Shown here: one piece after another, positions 1 to 13,168 of the stretch
Numbering within the stretch: the first letter of the stretch is position 1
How the letters are laid out: each line of letters opens with the position of its first letter
DNA from: Adiantum capillus-veneris
Taxonomy: Eukaryota; Streptophyta; Polypodiopsida; Polypodiales; Pteridaceae
Direction of reading: 5' to 3'
DNA length: 64,000 nt
NCBI GenBank assembly: GCA_014529385.2
Contig: CM043953.1
Span: 80,422,338-80,486,337 of the forward strand
Made by a program: the position numbers and the translations under genes
The notes under the pieces: model-generated
What the model saw: only the letters and a program-made list of their open reading frames with translations
The model's database searches: none
Told to the model about the DNA's origin: nothing

Positions 1-1256
1 TATGCTGTTCACATGAGTAAACGATCCACATTATTAAATAAAAACAATCCCTTGTAATGAATACACCATGTAATGTGTGATGTTATTTTCACCCCAAGAA
101 AGAGTGAAGACCTTGGTAAAATCCGCCAAGGCTTCTTGAAATGATTGGCGTTGTTCTTCTGTTGTGCTGTTAAGGCCCATAAGCTTGACCATTTTATCAA
201 AATGTGCCCAAACTTGCTTGCGCTTGTTTGCAAGCTCTCCATTTGAATCATTATCGGTAGTAGCTTTGCATAACTCCTTCCAAAGCTCCCAAAGGTTACC
301 TGCCTGCTGGTTGGAGCTGTTTTGAGCATCATATCGACTTGGCTTTCCTTGGGAAAATTTCTTCAAAAAGTGTCTAGCTTTTTGTCCACTCATTGACACT
401 TGTTGAGCAATTTCATGGGCCTCCCCTGTGTTCTTTGCAGCAACGATAGACACATTTCCACCGTGACAGCCAATGGAATTCAAGAGTACCTCCACTCTTT
501 CGATCGCTTCCTGGGACTTTTCCAACGGTTTCATTGTAAAAGCATAGTCAATGTGGAGCTTCAATAGCCTATCAAAAATGCGCATGAATGCGTGTAATGT
601 ACAAAAATGTACATTCGATAGAGGAAATCAAAAGATTGGATTCCAAGCATGGTCCTTTTGATCACGGTCTGGGGCATTGAGCATGGGACATCTCCGAATA
701 GACGCTTCCCATTCTCTACCTTCATCTCCGACATCACGACTATCTAACCCTTGTTCTCCATGCCCTTGCCATGGAAGCATGGAACCGGCCTTTGCAGTGC
801 TCTTATGTGAATTTTTTCCATTAGGTTTGTACCCTTGAGTGCAAAATGGACAAGGCATGAGAGAAGAAGCCCCTTGTTTGCAGCCAAGCAAACACTTTAT
901 GGTCTTCAAATCCCCACCTAAGTGCCACTCCACATCATAACTACCAAAATCCTCAATCTCCAACTTCTGACCTGCAATTTGGGAGTGTATTACTTCTGTG
1001 ATCCATGGAGTTCTCTCAAAAATCCATGAAAGTAATCCATTGGTCTCTTTGGGCACCTCAATAGCACCCAACCACCAAATGTTTTTCTCTGATTGCACGC
1101 TAAAAGATGGGGTGGGAGATGGCTCAGCTGAATCCCTTCGCTTGGTTTGCAGAAGGGCCTCGTTCATTAGAGTGACACTTAGCCTCTCTAACCTTCGGCC
1201 TTTCACTATTTGACACTCATCGAGTTTCAGCACAAAAGCAACTTTTGTGCCAAGCA

Positions 1257-1338
1257 CTACAAAATAAATAGTGCTAAGACCTTAAACTTCAGAGTCTATG
1301 ATAAGAATAATACCAAAGAAAAAAGTAAAGTGTGTCAC
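1257..1338 (-). other. Predicted intron in the 34-2546 gene
   Basis: On the minus strand the donor is AAG/GTGACAC and the acceptor is TTTTGTAG/TGCTTGG, giving 82 bp. Splicing fuses ...KLLEE with VLGTKVAFVLKLDE without changing frame, which is better support than the splice sites alone. Confidence 0.45.
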
Positions 1339-1889
1339 CTTCTTCAAGTAACTTGTAAAATCTAAGCATGGCTTCTTGAAGCCTTCTAAAATCCACAAAA
1401 ATATTGTTCCACATTGTGTAAGGAAAGCCCTTCTCCGAAGGTCTTATGGATTGTTTCTTACCTTTTCCCCTTGTCTTTGTTGCGCACAAAGCATAAAGGG
1501 AAGTTGGCATTGTGTCCTCAATGTGTAGGTATGTCCCAATGCGGGAGAACACATCTTCGTTTGTGGCCTTCTTTGCGAGCTTGACCTTGTGAGGAACGGA
1601 AAATAGGTTTTCCACAATGCCATGTTCTTTGAGGGAATCCTTTAGGAGTTGGAAAATAGCCTGATAAGCTTTGGTGCTGATTCCAGCCTCATCACAAGCT
1701 TGTTGAACGTCATCATCACTAACCACATTTCTTAATTTACGCATAAGGTCCTTGGTGACTGCATCCTTAATGTGCATACCTCCAGGTGATTGTAAGATAG
1801 AAATCATGTCCTGGGTATTGAGACAACTAGTGAGATGGTTGAATTGATCATCTTGGCTTGTTCCACCGCATGCCTCCTGGATGAAGTTT

Positions 1890-1964
1890 CTAGCAACAAA
1901 TAAACATAAATGTTAGAAAATAGTGTGAAGTAAGAATGCATCATGCAAGTAAAGACCAAATCAC
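1890..1964 (-). other. Predicted intron in the 34-2546 gene
   Basis: On the minus strand the donor reads AAG/GTGATT (GT at 1964-1963) and the acceptor reads TTGCTAG/AAAC (AG ending at 1890), giving 75 bp. Removing it joins the coiled-coil exon frame to the frame encoding NFIQEACGG, although a TGA lies 14 bases before the donor. Confidence 0.35.
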
Positions 1965-2574
1965 CTTGTCGTTGTAACTCATCGTTTGCGTGCTCCTCCC
2001 AAATGTGCAAGAGTTTCAATGGATGAATACGTGCGTTTGCGTTCCCTTGCACCAAGGGGTGTTTCTTTCAAGTATGTGATGTTGTTGGTAAGTTTCTGGA
2101 TGTGAGACTCCTTTTCTTGCATTTGTTGTTCAAAAGTTTTAACTACCCTCTCCAAAGAGGCAACACTCTCTTGTAATGCCGTCGTCTTGAGGTGAAGAGC
2201 TTGACATTCGTGCATCCACATATGCAAAGAAGCACCTGCACCCATACACAACCGCTTGCAATAGCCTAAGAAACCTGCTTCTCCCCTCCCTAAGAAATTG
2301 AAGAAATGTGGAAAGGCTATTAAACGGTGGATGGAAGAGGCTTATAGGATCGTAAGGGTACAAATGGCCATCCACCCAAATGTCAACATTGGTCTCATAA
2401 GCGGTGCGACGTTCCTGTGATGACCTTTGATCACCTTCACTAGTGGTCTTCGGTGCAAATGCCGTGGGTAAGCGAATATGTATGCTTTTGGTGTACGGAG
2501 TACGTGGTGGTGGAAGCAAACCATTTGTGATGTTCGTGAGCACCATGGAAGCTGTTGCGTGAGGAAGAAAATGA

Positions 2575-2735
2575 TGAAAAGATAGAGGGGGAAGGGTAGA
2601 GAGGTTGAGGAAGATGGGAGGAGAGAAGGAGGGAGGGGGGGGAGGGAGAGATTGGGGAGGAGGAGGAAGGTAGGGGCAGGGAGGGAGAGGAGAGGGAGAG
2701 AGAGAGAGGAGGGAGGAAGAGGAGAGAACAAAATG
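2575..2735 (+). repeat. Purine-only (G/A) tract with runs of G
   Basis: About 150 bases are almost pure G and A on the plus strand, with several GGG-GGGG runs close together around 2630-2665. It lies just upstream of the minus-strand gene that starts near 2546, where it reads as a pyrimidine tract. It could be promoter-proximal or simply low-complexity DNA. G-quadruplex potential is an inference from the spacing of G runs. Confidence 0.6.
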
Positions 2736-3130
2736 TTTATTACTTTTTGGGGGGAAAAGAGTTTTGAAAAAATGGACTTTCTAAGCTTGTGGGTTAAAAA
2801 ATGGGTCAAAAAATGATTTTTGGATATGTATATATGTTGAGAGGGAGTTTTAAGTTAGAAACAAGTAAAAATGATTTTTTTTTTAAAAGTCAAATTTTGT
2901 CTCTTTGTGACCCACGTTTTTGCTGATGTGGACACACCCCTATGCTTTCTTCACTTTAAAAAAAGCTAGAGAGAGAAAGTAACCCTTTAGGTCCACATCC
3001 TACATTTGTCTAAAAAAAAGGCTAGAAAAGCCTACTCAAAACTACCTTCTTCAATGCCCTTGCCCCCTAAACCTCACACAACATTAGCCTTAATCCCTAA
3101 AAATTAGGATTCCTTACAAGGCCCATGCAA
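2736..3130. other. Non-coding DNA between gene and retrotransposon
   Basis: AT-rich sequence with no supported gene. It ends at about 3130, where homology to the chromovirus family begins abruptly inside the RNase H region (after residues CDACG). This marks a truncation or a later rearrangement breakpoint. Confidence 0.5.
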
Positions 3131-6100
3131 GGTTCATATTTCTCCTAATGCACCACAAGCGTCACATTGGACCTCAAATGGTTTTGAGAGATCCGGCAGT
3201 GTAAGCACAGGTTGAGAGATAAGCTTTTTGAAAGCATTGTTCTCCTTGGCAGACCATGTGTACCTAACATTTTTCTTTGTTAGGTCATGTAATGGTCCAA
3301 CATTTGTGAGAACTTTTGTATGAAGCATCTATAGTATGCACACATACCTATAAAGCTTCTTAGTTCATGAAGATTCCTTGGTTTAGGCCATCCTTTTATT
3401 ACCTCTAACTTTGATGGATCCATTTGGACGCCATCTTGAGAGATAATGTGACCTAAATACAGAATCTTAGAACTTGCAATATTACATGGAGGTGTTGCTT
3501 GTGTTCGTCTAATGAATTAGAGTAGATGATAGCGTCATCAAAGAACACTCCAGTAAAGGTTCGATGAGGCCTAAATAGCTTCTCCATCAAGCGGTTGAAT
3601 GTGGCTGGTGCATTGGTCAAGCCAAAAGGCATGACAATATATTCGTAAAGACTAAACGTAGTGCGAAATGCAGTCTTTACAATGTCTTGATCAACTATCC
3701 TTATTTGATGATAGAGCCACTTTTTAGGTCAATCCTACTGAATTAGGTGGACCTGTGTAGCTTATCAAATAGGTCTTGTACCCGTGGAATGGGAAACCTT
3801 TGATAGGATCCTATTTAGTGCTCTATAGTCGACACACATACGATATGGTCCGTCTTTCTTTTGCACTAATAGCACTGGTGAGAAAAATGGAGATGAGCTA
3901 GGCCTAACCACGCCCTTCTGAACTAACTCATGCACTTGCCGCATAATCTCCTCTTGTTGAGCTTGAGAAACTCTATAGGGAGGTTTATTAGGCGGTGAAC
4001 TTTCTGGAAGAAGTTCAATTGCATGGTCATCATTGCCTCGTTTAGGAGGTAGTTCATAAGGGATGTCATCAATAAAGACATCTTGAAACCCCTTGAGAAA
4101 ATTGGATAACTCTAATTTCTTGTGAGGGTGTATATTTTCTTTTGCTAAAACATTAGGTTCATTTTGAGAATCTTTAACAAAAATCATGTACACGGAAATA
4201 GAGCTCTTTATTGACTTATTGAAAGCTTGTGTATGTACAATGGGTATGGTGTTACCCATTTCCTTAGCATCTATGTACATATCTTTTTTCCTGTACTTAA
4301 AGTAGATTTTCCTTTCAGGGAATTTAACATTGACAGCCATGCAATCAAACCATGGTGCCCCTAGGATTACATCCTCATGCTTGAGAGGAGAGATGAAGAA
4401 GTCCTCTTTGTCCACATAGCTTTGGACATGGAGCCTCAATTTCCCGATTAAGGGAGTGACTGAAGCTTCTTGCCCCTTGAAGTGGCATCGTCTACAGGTA
4501 GGACATCTCCCATCTTGTAGGTTGTATGGCTAGCTTGGTGGCCAACTCTATGGATATGAAATTGTGAGTAGAACTAGGGTTAAAGAGAATAAACGCATCA
4601 TGTTCTCTTACCTTTCCCCAAGCATGGCATAGAGGAGATCCTTTGTGGTGAGTTTCCTCCTCTTGGATTTCAACCAAGGTAGCTCTAGGAGGTTCATGGC
4701 GGGTGTCCTTTTGGGGACAAGCGTGGTACGCATGCCCTTGCTCGCCACACTTGAAACAACGGTTATCCTTGCGATAATGCTCAAGCTCTTCAGGAGAGAG
4801 TTTGTTTTTGCACTTGTAAACCCCCTTCTCCTTAGCTTTGTTGGAATTACCCTTAGGAGACTTTTGGACATTGTCCTTCCCCTTAGGCTCATTGGAACCC
4901 TTGTTTTCTGTGGGCTTAGAATTTCTCTTAGCCCCTGTTTGGAAATTGATTCGAGAAGCCACCATAATATGGTGTATAACTGCCGATATGGTGCGTGGCC
5001 TTTGAGAGTTGACATACTCTGCCATTTCTTTAGTTAAGCCTGCACAAAATTGTTGCTTTTTCTCTCCAAAATCCATCTTTTTGAAGACAGTGGCTTTGAG
5101 AGGTAAGTACCAAAACTTGTCTACATATTTGTGAATGGATTCATAGGGAGAGAGTTTCAAGATTTTCCATTCAGTGAGTACTTTTTATTTGGCATCAATG
5201 GCCAAAAACTGCTTCATAATGCAAGCTCTTAAAGCTTTCCATGTTCGTGGAGCTTCACCGTTGGCCCATAGGTTAGACCACCATTGCCTGGCAGACTTTT
5301 GAAAGTGCATAGCTACATGGTATAGCTTAGAGGACTCTGTGAAGCCCTCATCTCCGAGCGCTGCATCGAATTGTTGGATGAAGGCCAAGACTTTGTCCGT
5401 AGCACCAAAGGTGCCATCGTAGGTAAGGAAGGAGATGCTCTTCTCTCCCTCTTTGAACTTCTTGAGCTTGGATGACCTCTTCCACGTGGCATAGGATTTC
5501 CTATGGCCTCTTCTTTTTGATGGTTCAAAGGTTGCACCATCACTTTTCAGAAGATGAAGAATTTTAGGAAGATGGAGAAGAGGGTGACCTCTTTCTCACC
5601 TTTTTCTTGCCTTGATCTTCTTTTTCTGCACCATCGCTTTTATAAGAGGAAGAGGATGTCCTATTTCTTGCCTTTTTCTTCTCTTGCTTTTTATCATCCC
5701 TCTTTGAATTATGGTGTGGAGAAGTGTGCGATGGTCTTCTCCGCTTAGGAGGTGATGGAGAGCGTTTAGCCCATCGTCTTTGTGGAGCCATCTCCACGGA
5801 GGTGGCAGGAGACTCAGTGGGGGCTCTTGAGTTCACCTTTGGGAAGGAGATGCATCATTAAGGAGCAAATTTTTGAGCCCTTCATATGGATCCTCTTCTT
5901 CTTCCCGAATCGGAGAGAGGCCTCTTTTGGAAGTCTCACAAGGAGGCTTCCTAGGTGCTCTCTTGTCATGGTGGGGAGCTTGGAGAATCCCATGAGCGTG
6001 AAGCTTCCGTTGCACTTCACTTTGGAGGGATGGATTGCCCATGGCTATTGAAGCTTAGAAACAAGGTAGTTAAAAAGCATAGGGGCATCATTAGTAGCCT

Positions 6101-6164
6101 GCTCATTAGCAAAATCAAAGTTATCAACATTAATTTCACTCTCTTTACTATTGTCAGCAGCCAT
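3131..6164 (-). pseudogene. Decayed gag-pol of gypsy copy 1 (gag, protease, partial RT)
   Basis: The gag ATG is at 6164 (minus; MAADNSKESE...). A TAG follows near 6046, just before MGNPS, where copy 2 has CAG. Capsid sequence spans about 6040-5190. A CX2CX4HX4C zinc knuckle (CFKCGEQGHAYHAC) is at about 4764-4722. The protease active site near 4600 reads FNPSST where copy 2 has FDPGST, so the catalytic Asp is lost. The RT region runs from about 4000 to 3131, with VDYRALNR near 3830 and FFDDAIIYS near 3545-3520; the YxDD-equivalent aspartates remain. Several frameshifts and stops exclude a functional polyprotein. Confidence 0.85.
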
Positions 6165-6534
6165 TCTAACAACTTTTAAGTGTAAAATTTTTAGGTGTAC
6201 TTTGGCACTTCAAGCCCTAGTTGCTACTCCTCTTTACCCCTTTAGAAAAAGCACTCAAGCTACTGTACCCGTGGCTCGAATACCATTAATTGCAAGGAAT
6301 AGAAGAGAGGGTCATTCAACACCAAAACAACACCGGCTCCTGTCGAGCTTCTAATAGCTCAATAGGACTCCACTATTAAGACCATAGCTCTCGATGGTGA
6401 GGCCCTGTTATCTGCACGAAGGCAAGCGCACTGCAAGGCTGAAAAATCCCTATTCTACTTACTCACATGCAATTAATAATACCAACCATTTATAGCTAGC
6501 TTGAGGACCTCCCTTCTTGATCAAGAAAAGAGAA

Positions 6535-6554
6535 ACCTTGTGCTCTAATAGCAA
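6535..6554 (-). other. Primer-binding site, tRNA-Met type, gypsy copy 1
   Basis: Directly after the LTR end the minus strand reads TTGCTATTAGAGCACAAGG, a diverged form of the plant initiator tRNA-Met site TGGTATCAGAGC. Its position immediately next to TTACA supports the LTR boundary. Confidence 0.6.
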
Positions 6555-7215
6555 TGTAACATTTAATGGCCTAGTAACTTGTGTGTAGCGGAAAATAGCA
6601 TGAACATAGTGAGCATTTCATTAGAATAGATTCCTAATGAGAATAACAAGAGTGCTTGGGTGGAGAGAGCAAAAAAACCATAACACCTAGTTAGATAGCA
6701 TAAACAATACTTCAAAAGAGAGAGAAATTAAGCTATTGACAACAGTTGAGGACCAGATTTACATGGAGCCGGTCCACCCTCTAAAAGGCTTTGTATTATG
6801 GTTTCTCCCATTAAGAGAGACATTTTACAATACAATTCTTTGTGTTCCTTCAATACTAGCTAGTTCAATGAAGATGGAAGCTTCAAGCACTAAGCAAAAC
6901 ACTAATAAAACACAACATCAATTCCCTCACGGTCTCAGACCCAAGACCTCACACACCTTCAAAGATGGTGAGAGCTAGCGGGGTATGGGAGTAGATTGAG
7001 AGGAAGGAGTAGTCTTACGAGAAAGATGTACATCTCCTCACATAACCACTCATATTAGCATAGCTTAGCTTAGTAATTATCATGATACAGGAGATGAGCA
7101 TGCATTGAAGCTTGGATCTTGGTTGGATTTTCATCACAAAGCCAAGAGTTGTTGGTGTAGGCCACCCTTCTCACAAGCTTGGAGTAGGTGATAAGCTTTC
7201 CATTAAAGCTTGAGA

Positions 7216-7282
<67 letters not shown>

Positions 7283-8170
7283 TTCTTGCTTCACACATGA
7301 GCTTTTGTGAGTGTGTGTGGATAATGCCTTGAGAAAATCAGCCCGCTGTCTCTTTTGGTCGACCCCTCTTGCTATTTGCTCATGCAAACACCCCATTGGA
7401 CCTCCCCAGGCTTAGCTAATGGGATTTCAGGAGCATAAGTGATAGCCTTCTAACATGTGTCCCTCTTTACCCTTTTGTGAGAGTTTTAGCTAATTAATGC
7501 ATGCAACTAAACTCTCATTGGACCCCTTTTTCTACTGGCCAATAGGAATCAGGCAAGCCATTGGGCTACTGAATGCTCATTGGACCCCTTGGGAGATTGT
7601 CCAATAGTCTTCTAGAGAGATTAATTCTTATTGGTTCTTTTATTAAGTGTTTTTAAATTAATTAAACTAGATTTACTCTAGCCAATTTCTCATTGGTCCA
7701 CCTCCATGGCCATCCAATAGGATTTGAGTACACCTTGTGGGCATCTGGCATGTGTCCCTCTTTCCCCTTGTGTAAAGGAAGCTTGTGAGTGTGTGTGTGT
7801 GTTTCTCTCTCAACCCCTACTTCTTGGGCTCGCCCCCTCCTATGTAGGACTTGTGAAGACTTTTTGGGACACACACAAAGCATCCAATTTCCCTAGTGTT
7901 TGACCTTTGGACACAACTTTTGAATTTTGGAACCTTAGCATTTTGGAAGTTTTAATGGGCTGAACCTTAGGGTCTTTCAAGCCCATTGTTGCACATTGCT
8001 CTTTTGCAGATGGCCCCCCCTTTGGATCCCTCATTTGGATCCCTACTATAGCCGGTCTGCCAGCTTAACCAATATTCTAGCTTTTTTCTCCCCTGGTATT
8101 TCCCCATATTAAATGATCAATTTAACATGAGAAAATCATTTAGGAGAATTCGATATTAGTTATTATGACA
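6555..8170 (-). repeat. 5' LTR of gypsy copy 1
   Basis: On the minus strand the LTR begins TGTCATAATAAC (8170) and ends GTTACA (6555). Both ends match copy 2 (TGTCATAAAATC...CATTACA). Length is about 1.62 kb. It contains a (GA)n run at 7219-7280 and GGACCGGCTCCA near 6760, shared with copy 2. No protein is encoded; ORFs here are LTR shadows. Confidence 0.8.
7219..7280 (+). repeat. (GA)n microsatellite inside LTR
   Basis: Uninterrupted AG dinucleotides, about 31 units. Copy 2 has (CA)n and poly-G in its LTR instead, so these tracts arose separately. Confidence 0.95.
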
Positions 8171-9630
<1,460 letters not shown>

Positions 9631-10738
9631 CAAAAAAATTAAAATTTGAATTTTTTTTGTCTCGACGTGAGCCAACAAAGTTTTACGTGGTGTATGCTCT
9701 GGCAAGGTTTTGACAACCACTGTGAACTTGACGGTAAATTTTTGGCTTCGGCTAGAAAACTGATTTTTTGGCTTGCTTGTGGTGAGAACCCGTTCTAGTG
9801 GCAATACAAAGGTTAATTTGAAAAATATTAAACTAATAAACGTCCCGCACTTTCTCTCGATTTATTATCTCCCCTCTCCTCCCCACTCTCTCTTCCCCAT
9901 ACACACTCTCTCCCCCCTCCCCTTTTCTCTCTTCGCTCAATTCTTCTCACTCTCTCTCCTCTTACTTTCTCTCTATAAAAAAGATCTCTCTACCTCCGAA
10001 AATTCACAGAAAAGAATTAAATAAATAGAAAATTTCAAAAAAAAACCCCAAAAAGATAAAAACCAGTAAAAAACCAAAAATAGGCAAAAAATCCAAATAA
10101 GAATTTTTAAAAAAGAAAATTTATCGAAAAAGAAAATTCAAATAAAATTCTAAAAAATCATTTGAAAAAAGTCACAAAAAATAGAAACATAATTATAAAA
10201 ATCATAATTTTTTTAAAAAGTACAAGTAATTTCGTTGATGTGACCACACGCATGAAAAGAAAAGCCACAAAAAAATCGAGACGAAGCCAAGCTGTAAGCT
10301 AGTTAAAAATTCAAACATTTTGTCGAGAAAGGCAAAACGAATTTTCTTGAAGCGGAGTGGATAGAAAACTCATTGAAACCCAATCAACTGAAAAAGATCC
10401 CTTAACACCCCGGTATGGAAATTGATGTTCAGTAAATCCCAACCATGAGTGATTGTTAACGAGCTAAAACTTAAAATCGGGTAAGATTTTTAGCTTGTTA
10501 GGGAGAAAACTGAAAAAGTATTAGTATGAAAACTCGCCAAAGCTTTGAATCTTGACTTAGAATTGGGAAAAACATTCAAAATTGGTTCCTAATCCCTTTG
10601 GCTAGGAAATATCCTTGTTCTAGCCCTTCTTTAGAAAAGAGCATCGCGGTTAAGTCAAGAATACCAGACGAGCTAAAAGTGATCGTGTAAGCTATCACTT
10701 TGCAAGTTCAATCAATGCGCGTTGATGCCTAGTACACT
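9631..10738. other. Non-coding DNA: pyrimidine-rich then A-rich
   Basis: 9840-9980 is dominated by C/T (cccctctcctcc..., ctctctctcc) and 10020-10230 by long A runs. No gene, LTR pair or RNA gene was recognised here. Confidence 0.5.
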
Positions 10739-11086
10739 ACAATTTGGGACTAATTGTGGTAGAACTGAAGCACTGATTAAGGAATTAAGAGCCCCGTTCT
10801 GTATCATTTCAGAGACTTGCAGTCAATTCTAACTCATTCAAGGTAGAGTCAACCAACTTTTTTGCAAGTCTTACGAGCATTCAACTACAAAAGTTTCCTT
10901 GGCGTAAGCAATCTACAATTTGGGACTAATTGGTAGAACCGAAGCACTGATTAAAGAATTAAGAGCCCCGTTTTGTATCATTTCAAAGACTTGCAGTTAA
11001 TTCTAACTCATTCAAGGTAGAGTCAACCAACTTTTGTAAGTCTAAAGAGCATTCAACTACAAAAGTTGCCTTGGCGTAAGCAATCT
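10739..11086 (+). repeat. Tandem duplication, about 176-bp unit
   Basis: Unit 1 (10739-10914) and unit 2 (10915-11086) both begin ACAATTTGGGACTAATTG and end GGCGTAAGCAATCT. They differ at a modest number of bases and a few indels. No reading frame is preserved. Confidence 0.85.
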
Positions 11087-11577
11087 TTTCAACCCAAGTA
11101 GGGAAAAAATCCCATTGATGAGTAACACCAGAATCTACTAGGAGGCACTATAATGGATATAGAAAATTATTTCTTTATTGCAAATGACAGGTGGTAAAAG
11201 CATGAGCGAGCTATGGGCTATGCAAAGGATATCACATTTATGGACATTTCATTAATCAAGTGCTTTTCTATGAGCTATGGCCATTTCAAGAATTTTATAA
11301 ATAAATACATGCAAGAGGAAAATGCTCACTCTTGCACGTGGGAGATTGTAGCCAGTGCCGTGTTTTCTTCTCTCCTCTCTCCTCGTGCTGGTGTAGCACT
11401 TCACTCTAGGACGTGCATTTGCAGTTGCTCCCCCTCTCACTATTGTTCTTTGTCTCTCTCTATTCATGTATAGCTTTGATTATGTGCTTGTGGGATTCTC
11501 CAAGTATGAAAATCTGGCTTGTAAATTATGTTATTTTCAATCTTTTGTAATGCCCTTCGTGCTTCTGTCTGATGCAG

Positions 11578-11590
11578 TGGTATCAGAGTA
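11578..11590 (+). other. Primer-binding site (tRNA-Met type) of a decayed LTR element
   Basis: TGGTATCAGAGTA follows GATGCA, which looks like an LTR end. A TATA-like TATAAATAAAT lies near 11297, inside the presumed LTR. I could not find the LTR start or a partner LTR. Downstream sequence to about 12450 has no intact gag; it may be what is left of the internal region. Confidence 0.45.
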
Positions 11591-12513
11591 TAGGCTACAC
11601 TCTAGATATTGAAGATTAGGATAATCAAAATCTAAGTGCAATTACACAATCTTATTTTTCTTTATCTAAATTACTGTTTTATTCATTTTTTATGAGCATG
11701 ATTCTTGTAAACCTTTTAAATCTCATGATAATGAAGGATAGTCCCTCATCAAATTATGGAGAGGAAAAGTAATAAGGATAAGATAGTTATTGTGATATTT
11801 AATGCAGAAGGATATGTAGTAATGGCATGATGATTAATTCGAGGCTTTAGTTTTCTATAATAGGGCTAATTTCTTTGTGAGTGCAAAGAAGAAGATGAGT
11901 GCATACGAGTATGATCTGATCATCAAGACCTAGTTAACGTTCATAGAGGAAAAGAAGTAAATGAGGAAACTGAGACCGTTTGTTGTAAAATAATCCTAAG
12001 AGACCTTTGAATTGTGTCCGAAATTGAGGAAGTATGTCCAAGTTGAACGACAAAATAGAGCATAGATGTAGTAGGATCAAGTCTCATATGTTTAAGATGA
12101 AAAGAAGAGGTAAGAGTAGGAAAATTTAATTGTCATAGAAAAACCCCCAAGAGATGACGCTCAAAACACTCGACAACGTGGGAATCAACCCTCAAGAGAA
12201 TGATATCTTAAATGTGCACCTATTGTGGGAGCAATTTCAAGTTCATCAAACATGGGGTTGCTGGGCGTCAAGCATGCTAGCACCATCTTGAGAAGATGGG
12301 AAGGGTAAAAGCAACCTGAGAGCCTGAAGGCGACAACATTCAAAGAAGTTGGCATTTAGCCGAGTGACCTCTTGGTCGCATTGCGTTGATGGAGGCGACA
12401 AAGAGCATGCGGCCCCTATTCTCAGTGGGAACATTCTTGATCATTACATGAGTGAGCTGCATGTACCCACCTTTGCACTTTGCACGACTTGCAGACTCAG
12501 TGAGACTATGTAG

Positions 12514-12516
<3 letters not shown>
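11591..12516. other. Decayed internal region, no intact gene
   Basis: Frames are broken throughout. A plus-strand CxxC (CTYCGSNFKF) near 12220 could be a zinc-finger remnant, but no second half is convincing. No product is assigned. Confidence 0.3.

Positions 12517-12574
<58 letters not shown>
12517..12574 (+). repeat. (CT)n microsatellite
   Basis: Perfect CT run of about 29 units; the ORFs across it on both strands are low-complexity artefacts. Confidence 0.95.
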
Positions 12575-12580
<6 letters not shown>

Positions 12581-12718
12581 TCCTCTCATTTTCTATTGAG
12601 TCACACACATACTTGCAGTCGTACGTTGCCAATTTCACATACCTTACCCCACCATGGATGGTAGATATTTTCTCCTCTCTCTAGACTCTCTCTCACCTTT
12701 GGTTTGTTTTATAACAAC

Positions 12719-12740
12719 CACACACACACACACACACACA
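12719..12740 (+). repeat. (CA)n microsatellite
   Basis: About ten perfect CA units. Confidence 0.9.
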
Positions 12741-13136
12741 CGCATGCACACGCTACCAACCACCGTTGCTTGCATGGCACAGGAGCACCACATGGCTACC
12801 CAAGTAAAGTCTCATCATTTATCCATATGATTTGCTTTGGGGACACGAGCACTACTCCTCCTCCCACCCCATCAGTTGCCTGTCATGCAGCTTAGGCTGG
12901 GTTCACATTGGGGATGCGGAAGAAACACTCCAAAAGGTGCTTTTTTAGTCTTCCGTCATCTTGTGTGAACATTGGGTGGCGACAGAACAAATAGTGAAAG
13001 GAAATAATATTAATGAAAAAAATTTGATTGTTGAAAGTTAAGCTGTGGTTGTTAAAGTTATCATAGGAACTTTTGGAGGAAAAAAGGCTTCCGAGTCAGA
13101 TGCCAGGCATACATGGAGGGTGGAAGTCGTTTGGGC

Positions 13137-13168
13137 GGGGGGGGCAGGGGGGGGGGGGGGGGGGGGGG
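13137..13168 (+). repeat. G homopolymer tract
   Basis: GGGG...GCAGGGG... with more than 20 consecutive G at the end. Length may be unreliable in assemblies. Confidence 0.85.

Larger units (their letters stand above)
34..2546 (-). pseudogene. Unrecognised multi-exon gene or pseudogene, possibly transposon-borne
   Basis: I do not recognise this protein. Reading the minus strand downward, 2546-2251 encodes a proline-rich N-terminus. 2251-1979 encodes a coiled-coil stretch (ASLERVVKTFEQQMQEKE). 1889-1339 holds a charged segment (DAVTKDLMRKLRNVV). 1256-630 contains GGDLKTIKCLLGCKQGAS followed by CPFC, a possible zinc-binding CxxC. 585-34 is a helical C-terminus ending at TAA 34-36. Two short GT-AG introns fit: 1964-1890 and 1338-1257; the second joins KLLEE to VLGTK exactly in frame. 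Damage: TGA at 1981-1979, and frame changes near 2250 and 600. The GGDLK...CxxC pattern recalls TE-linked multigene families, but that is from memory only. A decayed host gene remains possible. Confidence 0.4.
3131..8170 (-). mobile_element. Chromovirus-like Ty3/gypsy retrotransposon, copy 1, 3'-truncated
   Basis: Minus-strand element whose order is 5' LTR (8170-6555), tRNA-Met-like primer site, leader, gag, protease and reverse transcriptase. It stops at about 3131 at the RT/RNase H boundary, so RNase H, integrase, chromodomain and 3' LTR are missing. The LTR aligns by eye with the LTRs of copy 2 at both ends and in the middle (for example GGACCGGCTCCA on the minus strand near 6760). It is older than copy 2: frames are broken many times. 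It shows what copy 2 has lost, namely an intact LTR-to-gag junction. Confidence 0.8.

Noticed and set aside
2342-2809. 155-residue minus-strand ORF rich in Ser, Leu and Pro
   Set aside because: Mostly the translation of the purine/pyrimidine tract at 2575-2735.
6267-6286. Second tRNA-Met-like site on the minus strand (TGGTATTCGAGCCACGGG) in gypsy copy 1
   Set aside because: The LTR end defined by comparison with copy 2 is at 6555, directly next to another primer-like site. The one at 6286 lies inside the leader.
11900-12440. BED-type or knuckle zinc finger in a decayed transposase or gag
   Set aside because: Only one CxxC is visible, frames are broken on both sides and no further motif supports a family.
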